Source of the DNA: an uncultured Pelagibacteraceae bacterium
Lineage (GTDB): Bacteria; Pseudomonadota; Alphaproteobacteria; Pelagibacterales; Pelagibacteraceae
Assembly (NCBI GenBank): GCA_902560565.1
Contig: CACEMG010000001.1
Span: forward strand, 1 to 64,000
DNA length: 64,000 nucleotides
Reading direction: 5' to 3'
Shown: piece after piece, positions 35,162 to 47,972 of the stretch
Numbering within the stretch: position 1 is the stretch's first letter
Layout of the letters: every line of letters begins with the position of its first letter
Program-made: the position numbers and the translations under genes
Notes under the pieces: model-generated
Told to the model about the DNA's origin: nothing
Database searches by the model: none
Seen by the model: the letters and a program-made list of their open reading frames with translations, nothing else

Positions 35162-36916
35162 TTATACTTTTATAGGAATAACTTGAAGAATAATATCATT
35201 TCTAATTTTATCAATGTTAAGCTTATTTAAAGTGGTAACTATGAAATAAAGAGTTTCTGTACCAAGGTCTTTCAAATTATCTTCTCCGATTATTTCCACC
35301 AATCTTAGTAAAATCATTGCAATTTCTCCATCATTTATCATTACTTCAATATCTGTTGGTATATTGGATTTATTTAATTCAAGTATGCTTTCATATTTTT
35401 CAGAAATTTTTATCCCATCTGAGATTAAAGACTCAATTATGATATTATCTTTAGTTGAAAAATAGTATTTTTTATTTTTTTTTATCTTTTTTAACATTTT
35501 ATCCAAGTCTTTTTCAATTTTTTCTTTAGAGATGTTTCCACTAAAGTAATTAATTAATTTTGATTGGTGTAAAATTTTATTGTTGTACTTAATTTTAAGT
35601 TCTTCATTCCCAAGTCTAGATAATTGTAATTGATAAAATTTTGAGTTTTCAGAGGAAATTTTATCTCCATCTATAGTTTGGATCAATTTTAAGAGCTCTT
35701 TATCAAAAGCTTTGCCCAGATTATCGTCATCGAATTCTTTTTTAAGTAATTCCAGTAAATTAATTTTTGTATCTGGATCTTTTGAAACTAAAAACGCTTG
35801 ATATAACAAAGCCCTTGACTCATAATTTGGTAAAAGCTTATATGCGTCAAAAACTGAAATAATTTGATAAATATTAAATTGAAATCTTGTGTATAAATCT
35901 AATAAATCTGTCTCTTTATAATTACCATCATTAGTAGCCTTTTCGAATGATTTAATTTTTTCTCTATCATCTAAATCAATATCATTAACTTTTGTTAAAA
36001 GGTTGTTAGATGATAAATATTGCCATATAATTTTTTTTGTATTTTGATTTGGTTCGTAGGAAAAATCTTTTACAGTTAAATAAGACAAGTGGAAATTTAA
36101 CAAGCTTTTTTCAGATATATTAGCTTCACTATTATTAGTATATCCCATTAAAATGTTAAAACTTTTATCGAAAAAATTATCTTTAAAACCAGTTTCTTTT
36201 ATAAGATCATATTGAAGTTGAGCAATTTCTTTTTGATCATTGTGTATTAGGCAATATATTTTATACTTTAAAATATAATCACTTTCTGGTTGACTTTTTA
36301 TCAATGAAAATAATTCACAAGTATTATCTAATTTCCCTAAGGATAAATTTTTATCTAAGTAATAATTTATAAGTTCATTATTAAAATTTTGTTGGTCATT
36401 TTTAATAATAAACTCTTTGATAAGATTTAAATCATCATTTTTAATTAACCATTTAATTTTTAAATCAGTAAATTGTTCAAAATTTATATTATTTTCAGGG
36501 GGAAAAGCATTAGTTAAAATAAGTTTTTCGTAAATATTTTTTGCATCATTTGATAATTTAATTTTTTGAATTTTTTCAACGAGCTTAATTATTTTTTCTC
36601 CATCAGAAAGTTCCCACATATTAAGATTAAGATCATTTTCGTCTGGATCATATAATCCAACTAATTTTAATTCATTAGAATTTCCTTTCTCATCTTCCTC
36701 AATATAAATTATACTTGACTCATCTAAATTAATATTTGAGCCTATATCATTATTCACTATATCTGAATTATTTTCTAACTTTGAATTATTTTTCTTTTTA
36801 GAATTTTCAATGTCCCAAATATCAATCGGCTCATTTGAATTTAAATAATTGCAGATAAAGAATATTGGTATAAATAAAAAAAAAAATTTCTTATTTAATA
36901 ACTTTGAAAGTATCAT
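35162..36916 (-). CDS. Conserved hypothetical protein with N-terminal hydrophobic signal/anchor segment
   Basis: 584-aa ORF starting MILSKLLNKKFFFLFIPIFFICNYLNSNEP; helical repeat-like composition. Confidence 0.65.
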   Translation of the reverse strand: MILSKLLNKKFFFLFIPIFFICNYLNSNEPIDIWDIENSKKKNNSKLENNSDIVNNDIGSNINLDESSIIYIEEDEKGNSNELKLVGLYDPDENDLNLNMWELSDGEKIIKLVEKIQKIKLSNDAKNIYEKLILTNAFPPENNINFEQFTDLKIKWLIKNDDLNLIKEFIIKNDQQNFNNELINYYLDKNLSLGKLDNTCELFSLIKSQPESDYILKYKIYCLIHNDQKEIAQLQYDLIKETGFKDNFFDKSFNILMGYTNNSEANISEKSLLNFHLSYLTVKDFSYEPNQNTKKIIWQYLSSNNLLTKVNDIDLDDREKIKSFEKATNDGNYKETDLLDLYTRFQFNIYQIISVFDAYKLLPNYESRALLYQAFLVSKDPDTKINLLELLKKEFDDDNLGKAFDKELLKLIQTIDGDKISSENSKFYQLQLSRLGNEELKIKYNNKILHQSKLINYFSGNISKEKIEKDLDKMLKKIKKNKKYYFSTKDNIIIESLISDGIKISEKYESILELNKSNIPTDIEVMINDGEIAMILLRLVEIIGEDNLKDLGTETLYFIVTTLNKLNIDKIRNDIILQVIPIKV

Positions 36917-37076
36917 TGGGTATTAATTTTTCAATTTTTTTGTTGGGTGCAGGAAAATTAATTTGATCAAGCATCATTAATAATGCAATAAAAAGAAAAA
37001 AAATTAAAATTAATTTAATTATTAATTTTATATAATTATTTGATTTACCTATACTTGTTTTTTTATAAAAATGCAT
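36891..37076 (-). CDS. Small single-pass membrane protein
   Basis: 61-aa ORF with one strong TM helix upstream of the 35162 gene. Confidence 0.5.
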   Translation of the reverse strand: MHFYKKTSIGKSNNYIKLIIKLILIFFLFIALLMMLDQINFPAPNKKIEKLIPNDTFKVIK

Positions 37077-37137
37077 ATAACGTTTAATAATTTCAAATTA
37101 AGACAAATTTGTGTTTTTTCAACACTGAAATTATAAT

Positions 37138-37644
37138 ATGAATAAAAACCTAGTATTAATAGGAATGATGGGTTCTGGGAAGTCAACAATTGGAAAAGAA
37201 ATTTCAAAAAAAAGTAGTCTTAAATTCAAAGATATAGACCAATTAATTGAAAATTCCGAAAAAATGAAAGTTAGAGATATTTTCGATCAAAGAGGTGAGG
37301 ATTTTTTTAGAGTTGTGGAAGAAAAAATAGTTTTAAAAACGATTAAATTACCTGGCCAAGTAATAGCACTAGGCGGAGGCTCTTTTCTAAATAAAAAAAT
37401 AAGATTTGAAGTTTTAAAAAATAGTATTTCATTTTGGCTTAATTGGAAAAATGATGTAATTTTAGATAGAATATCAAATAGTAGAAAAAGACCTAAATTA
37501 GATTTTTTAAATAAGAAAGATATTATCAATTTAATTAATTTAAGATCAAAAATGTATTTGAAAGCGGATTATAAAATTAATTGTGATAGTTTGAACAAAA
37601 TCCAAATTACAAAAAAAATTTTAAAAATTTATGAAAACCAGTAA
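37138..37644 (+). CDS. aroK: Shikimate kinase
   Basis: GMMGSGKSTIGKEI, FKDIDQLIE, RGEDFFRVVEE, VIALGGGSFLN; overlaps aroB. Confidence 0.94.
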   Translation: MNKNLVLIGMMGSGKSTIGKEISKKSSLKFKDIDQLIENSEKMKVRDIFDQRGEDFFRVVEEKIVLKTIKLPGQVIALGGGSFLNKKIRFEVLKNSISFWLNWKNDVILDRISNSRKRPKLDFLNKKDIINLINLRSKMYLKADYKINCDSLNKIQITKKILKIYENQ

Positions 37645-38737
37645 AATTTTAATTAATACTTCTGATGGCAAATACCCAATTTTAATTGGTAACAATTTAA
37701 GTCTTAAATTGGGGAATTTATTAAAAAAAAATAATATTTTATCAACGAAAATATTGTTAGTTATAGACACTAAAGTTCCAAGAAAAATTGTACAAAAAAT
37801 TAAAAATAAATTAAAAAAAAAAATTTTTCTAATTTATATAAATTCCAATGAGAAAAATAAATCGCAGAATACAGTGGATAAAATTATCAATATTTTATTA
37901 AAAAATAATTTTAATAGAAATGATTGTCTTATATCTATTGGAGGTGGAATTATTGGTGATTTATCAGCATTTGCCGCAAGTATATTTAAAAGAGGACTTT
38001 TCTATGTAAATATTCCAACTACTTTACTTGCTCAGGTAGACTCTTCAATAGGTGGAAAAACTGGCATCAACTCGAAATACGGTAAAAATCTAATTGGATC
38101 TTTTTATCAACCAAAATTTGTTATATCAGATATTTCCTTTTTAAAGTCTTTACCTAAAAGAGAGATTCTGTGTGGGTATGCAGAAATTTTTAAGCATTCA
38201 CTTATTTCTGATAAAGTCTTTTTTAGTTTTTTAGATAAAAATATTAAAAAAATTCTAGATTTAAAAAGTAGTTATATTAAAAAAGCAATTTATAAGAGCT
38301 GTATTATTAAAAAAAATATAGTTGAAAAAGACTTTAAAGAAAAAAATCTTAGGAAGGTTTTAAATTTTGGTCATACTTTTGGACATGCATACGAAGCTTC
38401 TTTAAAGTATTCATCTAAACTTAACCATGGTGAAGCTGTTATATTGGGAATATCTAGTGCGGCTAAATTTAGTCAATATAATAATATTATTAATATTAAT
38501 GAATATAAATTAATATTTAATCATATTAAAAAAATAAATAAAAAATTAGTTTTAAAAAATTTTTTTAAAAAAAATTCAATAAAAAAAATAATTAAATTTA
38601 TGTCTACGGATAAGAAAAATTCAGATAATAATATTAATCTTATTTTAATTAAAAAAATAGGAAAGGTAAATTTTAATTATAAATTCAACGTAAAAAAAAT
38701 AGAGAAATTTCTGTTAGACTATTTTAATATAATTTGA
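37631..38737 (+). CDS. aroB: 3-dehydroquinate synthase
   Basis: GGGIIGDLSAFAAS, PTTLLAQVDSSIGGKTGIN, KNLIGSFYQP, GYAEIFKH, LNFGHTFGHAYEA, HGEAVILG. Confidence 0.96.
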   Translation: MKTSKILINTSDGKYPILIGNNLSLKLGNLLKKNNILSTKILLVIDTKVPRKIVQKIKNKLKKKIFLIYINSNEKNKSQNTVDKIINILLKNNFNRNDCLISIGGGIIGDLSAFAASIFKRGLFYVNIPTTLLAQVDSSIGGKTGINSKYGKNLIGSFYQPKFVISDISFLKSLPKREILCGYAEIFKHSLISDKVFFSFLDKNIKKILDLKSSYIKKAIYKSCIIKKNIVEKDFKEKNLRKVLNFGHTFGHAYEASLKYSSKLNHGEAVILGISSAAKFSQYNNIININEYKLIFNHIKKINKKLVLKNFFKKNSIKKIIKFMSTDKKNSDNNINLILIKKIGKVNFNYKFNVKKIEKFLLDYFNII

Positions 38738-38979
38738 ATCGAATGGATATAATTTTTTAGCTCGAAATCTAAAATTGAATAAATTTTTTTAGTAGAGCTA
38801 ATTTTGGTCATATTAGAAAGTTCATTGGACTTAATTAAAATTTTTAAATGAAATTTGTTTTTTTGAAAATTTTTATGTTTAAAATGTAAATATGTTTTAT
38901 CTTCAATGAAAATTTCCTCAATATTTAATTGATTAGATAATTTTTTTTTAATTGTGGCATTTAAATCATTTATATTCAT
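38719..38979 (-). CDS. BolA family protein
   Basis: About 86 aa, position next to the DnaJ-like gene and cobS; FHLKILIKSNELSNMTKISSTKKIYSIL pattern. Confidence 0.7.
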   Translation of the reverse strand: MNINDLNATIKKKLSNQLNIEEIFIEDKTYLHFKHKNFQKNKFHLKILIKSNELSNMTKISSTKKIYSILDFELKNYIHSIQIILK

Positions 38980-38988
38980 AAAAAATAT

Positions 38989-39531
38989 ATGTATTATTAT
39001 AGCATGAAAGTCATTTGTGATTGGAATAATTGTTTCGAAGCTGGAGAATATCGAGCCCCAATAGAAAAAGATAATTCAAAAAATTATAGGCTTCTTTGTT
39101 TAAAGCATGTAAAAGAATTTAATAGAAACTGGAATTATTTTGCTGGAATGTCTGATTCTCAAGTAATTGATTTCTTAAAATCTGATATGACTTGGCATAA
39201 AAAAACTCAAAGTTTTAGTTCGTCTGATAATTTTTTTAAGGTTCTTTGGAATAATGTTTTAAATGATGGTAGCGAGGATAAAAATTTAAGAGAAAAATTT
39301 ATTAAAAATAATAATATAAATTTTACTCAAAATGATATTAAAGCTTTTGGTATTTTAGGAGTCAAAGTTGGTTTAAAATGGGATAAAATTCAAGAAAAGT
39401 TTAAAAAACTTGTAAAGAAATTTCACCCTGATATTAATGCTGGTGATAAAAGTTTTGAGGAAAAATTAAAAGTAATTACTCTGGCTTACACGCAACTTAA
39501 AAATACATATAGGCAAAAAATTGGAAAATAA
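38989..39531 (+). CDS. DnaJ-domain protein (C-terminal J domain)
   Basis: AFGILGVKVGLKWDKIQEKFKKLVKKFHPDINAGDKSFEEKLKVITLAYTQLK (HPD); precedes cobS. Confidence 0.88.
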   Translation: MYYYSMKVICDWNNCFEAGEYRAPIEKDNSKNYRLLCLKHVKEFNRNWNYFAGMSDSQVIDFLKSDMTWHKKTQSFSSSDNFFKVLWNNVLNDGSEDKNLREKFIKNNNINFTQNDIKAFGILGVKVGLKWDKIQEKFKKLVKKFHPDINAGDKSFEEKLKVITLAYTQLKNTYRQKIGK

Positions 39532-40495
39532 CTTAAACATAAAACCAGACATAAAAATATCAGTAAACCAAACGTTTGGCATTGATAGCGATATGGAAAT
39601 AGAGGCTTATTCAAAAAAAAATGAATATGTCCCTGAGATAGATAAAAATTATATTTTTGATAGAGACACTACTTTGGCAATTTTATCTGGATTCGCTTTC
39701 AATAAGCGTGTTTTAATCCAAGGTTACCATGGAACCGGAAAGTCTACTCATATAGAACAAATAGCTGCTAGATTGAATTGGCCATGCGTAAGAATAAATT
39801 TAGATAGTCATGTAAGTAGAATTGATCTAATTGGAAAAGATGCGATCACTCTAAAAGATGGAAAGCAAGTCACAGAATTTAAAGAGGGAATTTTGCCATG
39901 GGCGATACAAAACTCTATTGCTTTAGTATTTGACGAATATGATGCAGGTAGGCCGGATGTAATGTTTGTAATTCAAAGAGTTTTAGAGGCAGACGGAAAT
40001 TTTACATTACTTGATAAAAATAAAGTTATTAAACAAAATAGATATTTTAGACTTTTTGCGACTACAAATACTGTTGGCTTGGGTGATACTACAGGTCTAT
40101 ACCATGGTACTCAGCAAATTAACCAAGGTCAAATGGATAGATGGAATATTGTAAGCACACTGAATTATTTAAGTTTAGAAAAAGAGATGGAAATAGTTTT
40201 AGCTAAAAATAAGAATCTAAACAATAGTAAGGGTAAAGAAAAAGTATCCAACATGATAAAAGTAGCATCACTCACCAGAAAAGGTTTTATTGCTGGGGAT
40301 ATTTCAACAGTAATGAGCCCAAGAACTGTTTTACATTGGGTTGAAAATTCTGATATTTTTAAAGATATTGGTTATGCGTTTAGAGTAACATTTCTTAACA
40401 AATGTGATGAAGTTGAAAAAAATATAATATCTGAGTATTACCAGAGATGCTTTGGGGAGGAACTACCTGAGTCAATGGTCAATATTCAGACTTAA
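39521..40495 (+). CDS. cobS: CobS-like AAA+ ATPase (cobaltochelatase subunit family)
   Basis: [95 protein letters not shown]. Confidence 0.95.
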   Translation: MENNLNIKPDIKISVNQTFGIDSDMEIEAYSKKNEYVPEIDKNYIFDRDTTLAILSGFAFNKRVLIQGYHGTGKSTHIEQIAARLNWPCVRINLDSHVSRIDLIGKDAITLKDGKQVTEFKEGILPWAIQNSIALVFDEYDAGRPDVMFVIQRVLEADGNFTLLDKNKVIKQNRYFRLFATTNTVGLGDTTGLYHGTQQINQGQMDRWNIVSTLNYLSLEKEMEIVLAKNKNLNNSKGKEKVSNMIKVASLTRKGFIAGDISTVMSPRTVLHWVENSDIFKDIGYAFRVTFLNKCDEVEKNIISEYYQRCFGEELPESMVNIQT

Positions 40496-42294
40496 TGAGT
40501 AAAGAAAATAATATAAAAGAAAAATTTAAAATTGCATTAGTATCAACGGAAAAAGCAATTTCTGGTGATTTATTAGAAAAAAACCCTAAAAATAAAAAAA
40601 ATATAAAAGATTTAAATTATTTTGACATTGATTCACTCAACTCGAGAGAAGAATTCGTTAAATATAGAGCCGAAAGTGATTCTAGAGCATTGCTTAAAAA
40701 GTTTTCTAATGAAAGTATTTTTAAATCAAATTATCCTAAAAATAATGCATGTAAATCGCTTTATGAATTTTCAGAAAAAGTTAGATGTGAACTGCTTGGT
40801 TCAGAAATGCTTAAAGGTACAAAAATAAATTTTTTAGAAAATTACAAAAATACGATATCAAAAATAAAGATCGAGCAAATTAGAAATAAAGAAGATGTAA
40901 AAATATCTGAAGCTTTTGAAATTTATATGTTAAAAAATTTTTTTAAAATTAATTTAAATAAAGACTGTGAAAAAATTTTAAGTTTTTGGCATGATGAGTT
41001 TAAATTAGCATTTGACGGTTATATTCAATTTTTCAAAGATAATTTACAAAATCAAAAAGAATATAACTCAAAAGTTTCAGAAATTCTAAAAGATATGGAT
41101 TTATTTGAAAATAATGATGAAACGCAGAATAATAATGAAAATGAGGATAATGATAAAAAATCTGATGATAATCAGGAAAATCAAGAGGAAAATCAAGATC
41201 AGGATGAAAGCTCAAAAGAAGCCTCGGACCAAAACCAAGGAATAGATACTGATTATGATTTTACCGAACACCAACTTGAAGAAAATTTAGTAGATACCGA
41301 TAGCGAGAAAGAAAATGCTGAAAATTTGATGCAGAAAATTAAAAATGATTCCTCAGAGCTAGAATATAAAGTTTATACAACAGAGTTCGATGAAGTTGCA
41401 AAAGCAGAAAATTTGGAAGGTTTAGATGAAATTGTTAAATTGAGAAAAAACCTTGACCAACAGTTGGTAAGTTTTCAGGATTTAATTACCAAATTAGCAA
41501 ATAAACTTCAAAGGCAACTTCTAGCCAGTCAAAAAAGAGCTTGGGAATTCGACTTAGAAGAGGGATTATTGGACACCTCAAAACTTACAAGAGTGATAAT
41601 AGATCCCTATAGCTCTTTATCTTTTAAAAAAGAAAAGGACTATGAATTTAAAGATACGGTAGTAACATTACTTATCGATAACTCTGGATCGATGAGGGGA
41701 AGACCAATTACTATCGCAGCTATTTGTGCAGATATTTTATCTAGAACACTCGAAAGATGTTCGGTAAAAGTTGAAATTTTAGGTTTTACAACAAAGAATT
41801 GGAAAGGTGGTCAATCACGAGAAAATTGGAATAAAAATAGTAAACCAAAATCACCAGGAAGATTAAATGATCTTAGACATATAATTTATAAAAGCGCTGA
41901 TACACAGTGGAGAATTAGCAAAAATAATTTAGGACTTATGTTAAAAGAAGGTTTGCTTAAAGAAAATATAGATGGTGAGGCAATAAATTGGGCTTTTAAT
42001 AGGTTAAAAAAAAGAAAAGAAGAAAGAAAAATATTAATGGTGATTTCTGATGGTGCGCCAGTTGATGATTCAACTTTGTCAGTAAATTCGGGAGATTTTC
42101 TAGAAAAACATTTAAAAAAAACAGTTAAATATATTGAAAATAAAAGTGATATAGAGATTCTTGCAATAGGAATTGGTCATGATGTTTCCAGATATTATTC
42201 TAAAGCAATTAAGATAACAGATGTACAGGAGCTAGGAGATGTAATGATTGAGCAATTAAGTGGATTATTTGTAAATAAAAAAAAATTAAATTAA
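40495..42294 (+). CDS. cobT: CobT-like protein with MIDAS/VWA domain
   Basis: Acidic central linker; [56 protein letters not shown]. Confidence 0.95.
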   Translation: MSKENNIKEKFKIALVSTEKAISGDLLEKNPKNKKNIKDLNYFDIDSLNSREEFVKYRAESDSRALLKKFSNESIFKSNYPKNNACKSLYEFSEKVRCELLGSEMLKGTKINFLENYKNTISKIKIEQIRNKEDVKISEAFEIYMLKNFFKINLNKDCEKILSFWHDEFKLAFDGYIQFFKDNLQNQKEYNSKVSEILKDMDLFENNDETQNNNENEDNDKKSDDNQENQEENQDQDESSKEASDQNQGIDTDYDFTEHQLEENLVDTDSEKENAENLMQKIKNDSSELEYKVYTTEFDEVAKAENLEGLDEIVKLRKNLDQQLVSFQDLITKLANKLQRQLLASQKRAWEFDLEEGLLDTSKLTRVIIDPYSSLSFKKEKDYEFKDTVVTLLIDNSGSMRGRPITIAAICADILSRTLERCSVKVEILGFTTKNWKGGQSRENWNKNSKPKSPGRLNDLRHIIYKSADTQWRISKNNLGLMLKEGLLKENIDGEAINWAFNRLKKRKEERKILMVISDGAPVDDSTLSVNSGDFLEKHLKKTVKYIENKSDIEILAIGIGHDVSRYYSKAIKITDVQELGDVMIEQLSGLFVNKKKLN

Positions 42295-43581
42295 TCAAAT
42301 CTTCTTAAGATCTTTATTCTCCCATTCTATAATTACTTCAGCGCCGTCTCCTATATTTGAATTTGCAAATTTGACTATTGCATAATTTTTTTCAAGTAAA
42401 GTTTTCCCAATAAATGTTCCTAATCCCAAACCTTGTTTAGAACTATCTATATTGTCAAAAGTTCTAATGTAAGGTTCGCCAAGTTTTTCGCTATTTATCA
42501 AACTTTTCGGAAATCCATTTCCATCATCAATAATTTTTATAACCGTATTATTTTTTATATTCTCTATACATATTTCAACTTTTTTTTTACTAAATTTGTT
42601 TGCGTTACCAATAAAGTTTCTTAGCCCATAAATAATTTCAGATGACTTTCCAATATTTATTTTATTCGTAAAATTATCTGTATTAACGATAAATTCTTTT
42701 TTGCTTATTTCTTCGTAGGTTCTTACTATTTCACTAACGTAATCACTTAAGTTGAGATTGGTATTTAAAAATTCGTCATCAATTTTTGGATTTAAAGAGA
42801 GTTTTTTTAATATTTCCTTACATCTGTTGCTTTGAGATACAAGCAAATCTAGGTCTTTTTTAAGTTTTTTGTCATTTTTAAAATCTTTTTGTAATTCTTT
42901 TACCGTTAAAAGAATCGTCGATAAAGGTGTGCCTAAAGAATGTGCTGCAGCAGCAGCCTGACCACCCAAAGAAAGTAATTCATTTTCTTTTGCCATAATT
43001 TCCTGAATTTTATCAAAAGCTTTCTTTCTTTTTCTATTTTGTTCCCCAAACTGAACTGCAAAATAAACTAAAAATAATAAACCAATTAAAATTGATAGTG
43101 GAATGGCAAATAAATAATAGTTTGGAACATGAAAATGTAATTCTTCTGGGTGGGGAAGTTCATAATAAAAAAAAGTTAGAATAACCAAAATTGAAACTGT
43201 AATAAAAACTAAAATTACTGAACTTTGAATTGATAGATATTGTGAGGAAAACACAGCTGGAATAATTAATAAAAAAATGAAAGGATTGGTTATTCCCCCT
43301 GTGAAAAAAAATAATATACCAAGTTGAAAAATATCATAAACTAAGTAGAATAAAGAAGAAGAGTTATTAATTTGGTTTTCTTTGGTTTTAAATTGTAGGT
43401 ATATATTTGTTAACACACCAAAAAAGATGATACCTAGGCAGGGGAGATAATTAAATTTAAAATTTAAAATAAATTCAACTATAAAAATCGATATGATTTG
43501 ACCTATAAATGCTATCCATCTTAAATTTACATAAGTTGATCTATTTAAACTATAAAGTTCTGAGTATTTAACAGATCTCAT
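42295..43581 (-). CDS. regB: RegB/PrrB-type redox sensor histidine kinase
   Basis: Six-TM N-terminus with GGITNPF, H-box LGGQAAAAAHSLGTPLSTI, QSNRCKEIL cysteine, N-box, GQGLGLGTFIGKTLLE-like G2. Confidence 0.88.
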   Translation of the reverse strand: MRSVKYSELYSLNRSTYVNLRWIAFIGQIISIFIVEFILNFKFNYLPCLGIIFFGVLTNIYLQFKTKENQINNSSSLFYLVYDIFQLGILFFFTGGITNPFIFLLIIPAVFSSQYLSIQSSVILVFITVSILVILTFFYYELPHPEELHFHVPNYYLFAIPLSILIGLLFLVYFAVQFGEQNRKRKKAFDKIQEIMAKENELLSLGGQAAAAAHSLGTPLSTILLTVKELQKDFKNDKKLKKDLDLLVSQSNRCKEILKKLSLNPKIDDEFLNTNLNLSDYVSEIVRTYEEISKKEFIVNTDNFTNKINIGKSSEIIYGLRNFIGNANKFSKKKVEICIENIKNNTVIKIIDDGNGFPKSLINSEKLGEPYIRTFDNIDSSKQGLGLGTFIGKTLLEKNYAIVKFANSNIGDGAEVIIEWENKDLKKI

Positions 43582-43583
43582 TA

Positions 43584-45662
<2,079 letters not shown>

Positions 45663-45785
45663 TTATACCATTTTTTATAAATTAAATAAAACGGTCATGA
45701 TCATAATGGTTAAATTAGGGTCTATTTATAAAGCTTATTTTAGTAAAACCTTTTTTTTTTCTTATAATGGATTTTTGGTGATGAT

Positions 45786-46967
45786 TTAAATTAATTTCAC
45801 CTTTGGAACATGTATTAAAAACTTTCCACCCGCTTTTTTAAATTTTTTTTCCTTTTTTAAGATTTCTTTTTTAAAGTTCCAAGCACCTAGGAAAACAACA
45901 TCAGCATCTTTTTTTGAAAGTTTTCTATATTTTTTAATTTTTATCTTACTTCCAGGTAAATATTTATTTATTTTATCTGGAGTTGTATCCAAAAAATATC
46001 TTATATATTTATCGTTTATTTTACAATAATTTAAGACAGTGCAAGATTTAGCTGTTGCTCCGTAACCAATAATTTTTTTATTATCTTTTCTCAATTTTTT
46101 CAAGATGTTTATTAATTCTTCTTTTGATTTATTAACCCTTTTAGAAAACGATAAGTAAGTTTCAAATTTGTGTAACCCAAATTTTTTTTCTTTGGAAATT
46201 TCTTTTTGTACTTTTTTTTTGATTTTATATTTTTTATTATATTTTTTTTTTATAAAATATCTAGTTGAGCCACCATGTGTATTTAAAATATTCAAATCAA
46301 AAATTTCTAAATTAAAATTCTTTAAAATTTCATTCAATGCTATAGTTGAAAAAACATAAATATGTTCACAATAAAATTGATCATAAATGTTATTTTTAAT
46401 ACAGGGCAAAAGAGCAGGACCCTCCAATATTAACACTCCGTTTTTTGAAAGTGCCAAATTTATTGCTCCAAATGTTTCTTTTAAATTTTCTATATGGCTA
46501 AGAGTATTAGCTGAATAAATTAAATCACAATTATTATTTTTTGTAAGAGATCTTGCAAGATTTTTTGTCCAATACTTATCGATTGTTTTATATTTTTTTT
46601 GTTTTGTTATTGTTGCTACATTTTTACATGGCTCAATTCCAATTATATTTTTTTTATTAAAATTAAATAGAAATGCGCCATCGTTACTCCCAATTTCAAT
46701 TATAAACTTGGGATTAAATTTTTTTTTAATTGTACTTGAAATATTTTTAAAAGATTTCACCATTGTTTTTGATAATGAAGATCTATACGGATAATCTGAG
46801 TTGAACATTTCTTTTGTGGGGATTTTTTTATTTATAGAAACAAGAAAATTTTTATCATTAAAAACTATTTCTAATTTAAATTTTTTTTCTTTTTTATTAA
46901 TTTGTTTTTCTCGTAAGTATGAATTTGCTAGAGGTTGATATCCTAAATTTAAAAATTTTTTAATCAT
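45786..46967 (-). CDS. Sugar C-methyltransferase-like SAM-dependent methyltransferase
   Basis: NLGYQPLANSYL, IIEIGSNDGAFLFNF, EHIYVFSTIALNEIL, GGSTRYF, IIGYGATAKSCTVLNY. Confidence 0.85.
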   Translation of the reverse strand: MIKKFLNLGYQPLANSYLREKQINKKEKKFKLEIVFNDKNFLVSINKKIPTKEMFNSDYPYRSSLSKTMVKSFKNISSTIKKKFNPKFIIEIGSNDGAFLFNFNKKNIIGIEPCKNVATITKQKKYKTIDKYWTKNLARSLTKNNNCDLIYSANTLSHIENLKETFGAINLALSKNGVLILEGPALLPCIKNNIYDQFYCEHIYVFSTIALNEILKNFNLEIFDLNILNTHGGSTRYFIKKKYNKKYKIKKKVQKEISKEKKFGLHKFETYLSFSKRVNKSKEELINILKKLRKDNKKIIGYGATAKSCTVLNYCKINDKYIRYFLDTTPDKINKYLPGSKIKIKKYRKLSKKDADVVFLGAWNFKKEILKKEKKFKKAGGKFLIHVPKVKLI

Positions 46968-47752
46968 TTTCTTAAATAATAAATTATAAACTTAATTATT
47001 CCAAAGGTGTAGGCAATGTTTTTTATAGCAAAGTTTTTGTTTAGAGACAAACTGCTTAAAATGAAATAAAAGATGCTTTGAAGAAGTTGTCTAACCAATT
47101 TAATAAATCTAAATTTTTTGATTTTAAAATCGTATAAATATTCTCCATATTTGAAATTTAAATTTCTTACAAATTGAACTTTGCTGTTATTAACTGTTGA
47201 GGCTCCAGAAGAATGTTTTGCAATCGCATTTTTGCATAAAAGCATTTTAAATTTACTCCTACTAATCTTTCTCATTAAAAAGACATCTTCCCAATATAAA
47301 AAGAAATCCTCATCAAAAAAACCAATTTTTTTAGTTTTATTTGTGTCACATAACATGCATGCTGCGTTAAGAATACTTTTGATTTTAAATCCTTTTTCTC
47401 TTTTATTTTTAAAAGAAGGTCCAGTAAAAATTATGTCATCTTTATACTTAAATGAATTTTTTAAATATTGAATAGATTTTTCATTTATAAGAATATCAGC
47501 TTGAGTAAATAGAAAGTATTTCGTTTTTACTTTTGATATAAGATAGTTTGTTGCCTTCGGTAATCCAATATTATCTTTTGAAAAGTAATATCTAAAATTG
47601 ATAAGAGAATTTTTTTTAATTATATTTTGATAATGCTTGTTTGCTTCTTGGGCAAAAATAATAACTTTGTAATTTTTATACTGATTTAAATCCTTTAGCC
47701 TTTTTAATGGAGTCTTATAGAGAGTAATTATTACAGTAATATCTTTTTTCAT
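46964..47752 (-). CDS. Family 2 glycosyltransferase
   Basis: ITVIITLYKTPLKRL, NIGLPKATNYLI, FTQADILI, GFFDEDFFLYWEDVFLMRKI. Confidence 0.85.
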   Translation of the reverse strand: MKKDITVIITLYKTPLKRLKDLNQYKNYKVIIFAQEANKHYQNIIKKNSLINFRYYFSKDNIGLPKATNYLISKVKTKYFLFTQADILINEKSIQYLKNSFKYKDDIIFTGPSFKNKREKGFKIKSILNAACMLCDTNKTKKIGFFDEDFFLYWEDVFLMRKISRSKFKMLLCKNAIAKHSSGASTVNNSKVQFVRNLNFKYGEYLYDFKIKKFRFIKLVRQLLQSIFYFILSSLSLNKNFAIKNIAYTFGIIKFIIYYLRK

Positions 47753-47813
47753 ATGTGAAAATAAATAATACTAATATAGCCCTAAATAAATAGTTTTTAA
47801 TTTTTATATTTTG

Positions 47814-47903
47814 TGGCGGAGAGAGTGGGATTCGAACCCACGAAAGAGTTTCCCCTTAACACGCTTTCCAAGCGTGCGCCTTAAACCGCTCGGCCATCTC
47901 TCC
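47814..47903 (-). tRNA. tRNA-Ser (GGA)
   Basis: Minus strand GGAGAGATGGCCGAGCGGTTTAAGGCGCACGCTTGGAAAGCGTG...GGGTTCGAATCCCACTCTCTCCGCCA; class II, anticodon GGA, CCA encoded. Confidence 0.97.
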
Positions 47904-47972
47904 AAATTGACATAAAGGTTTAATTTACATATTAGTTTATATTCAGTAATAAAAATATAATATAAGCAATTT

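Noticed and set aside
41099-41260. Asn/Glu/Asp-rich repeat tract in cobT
   Set aside because: An acidic low-complexity linker is typical of CobT proteins.
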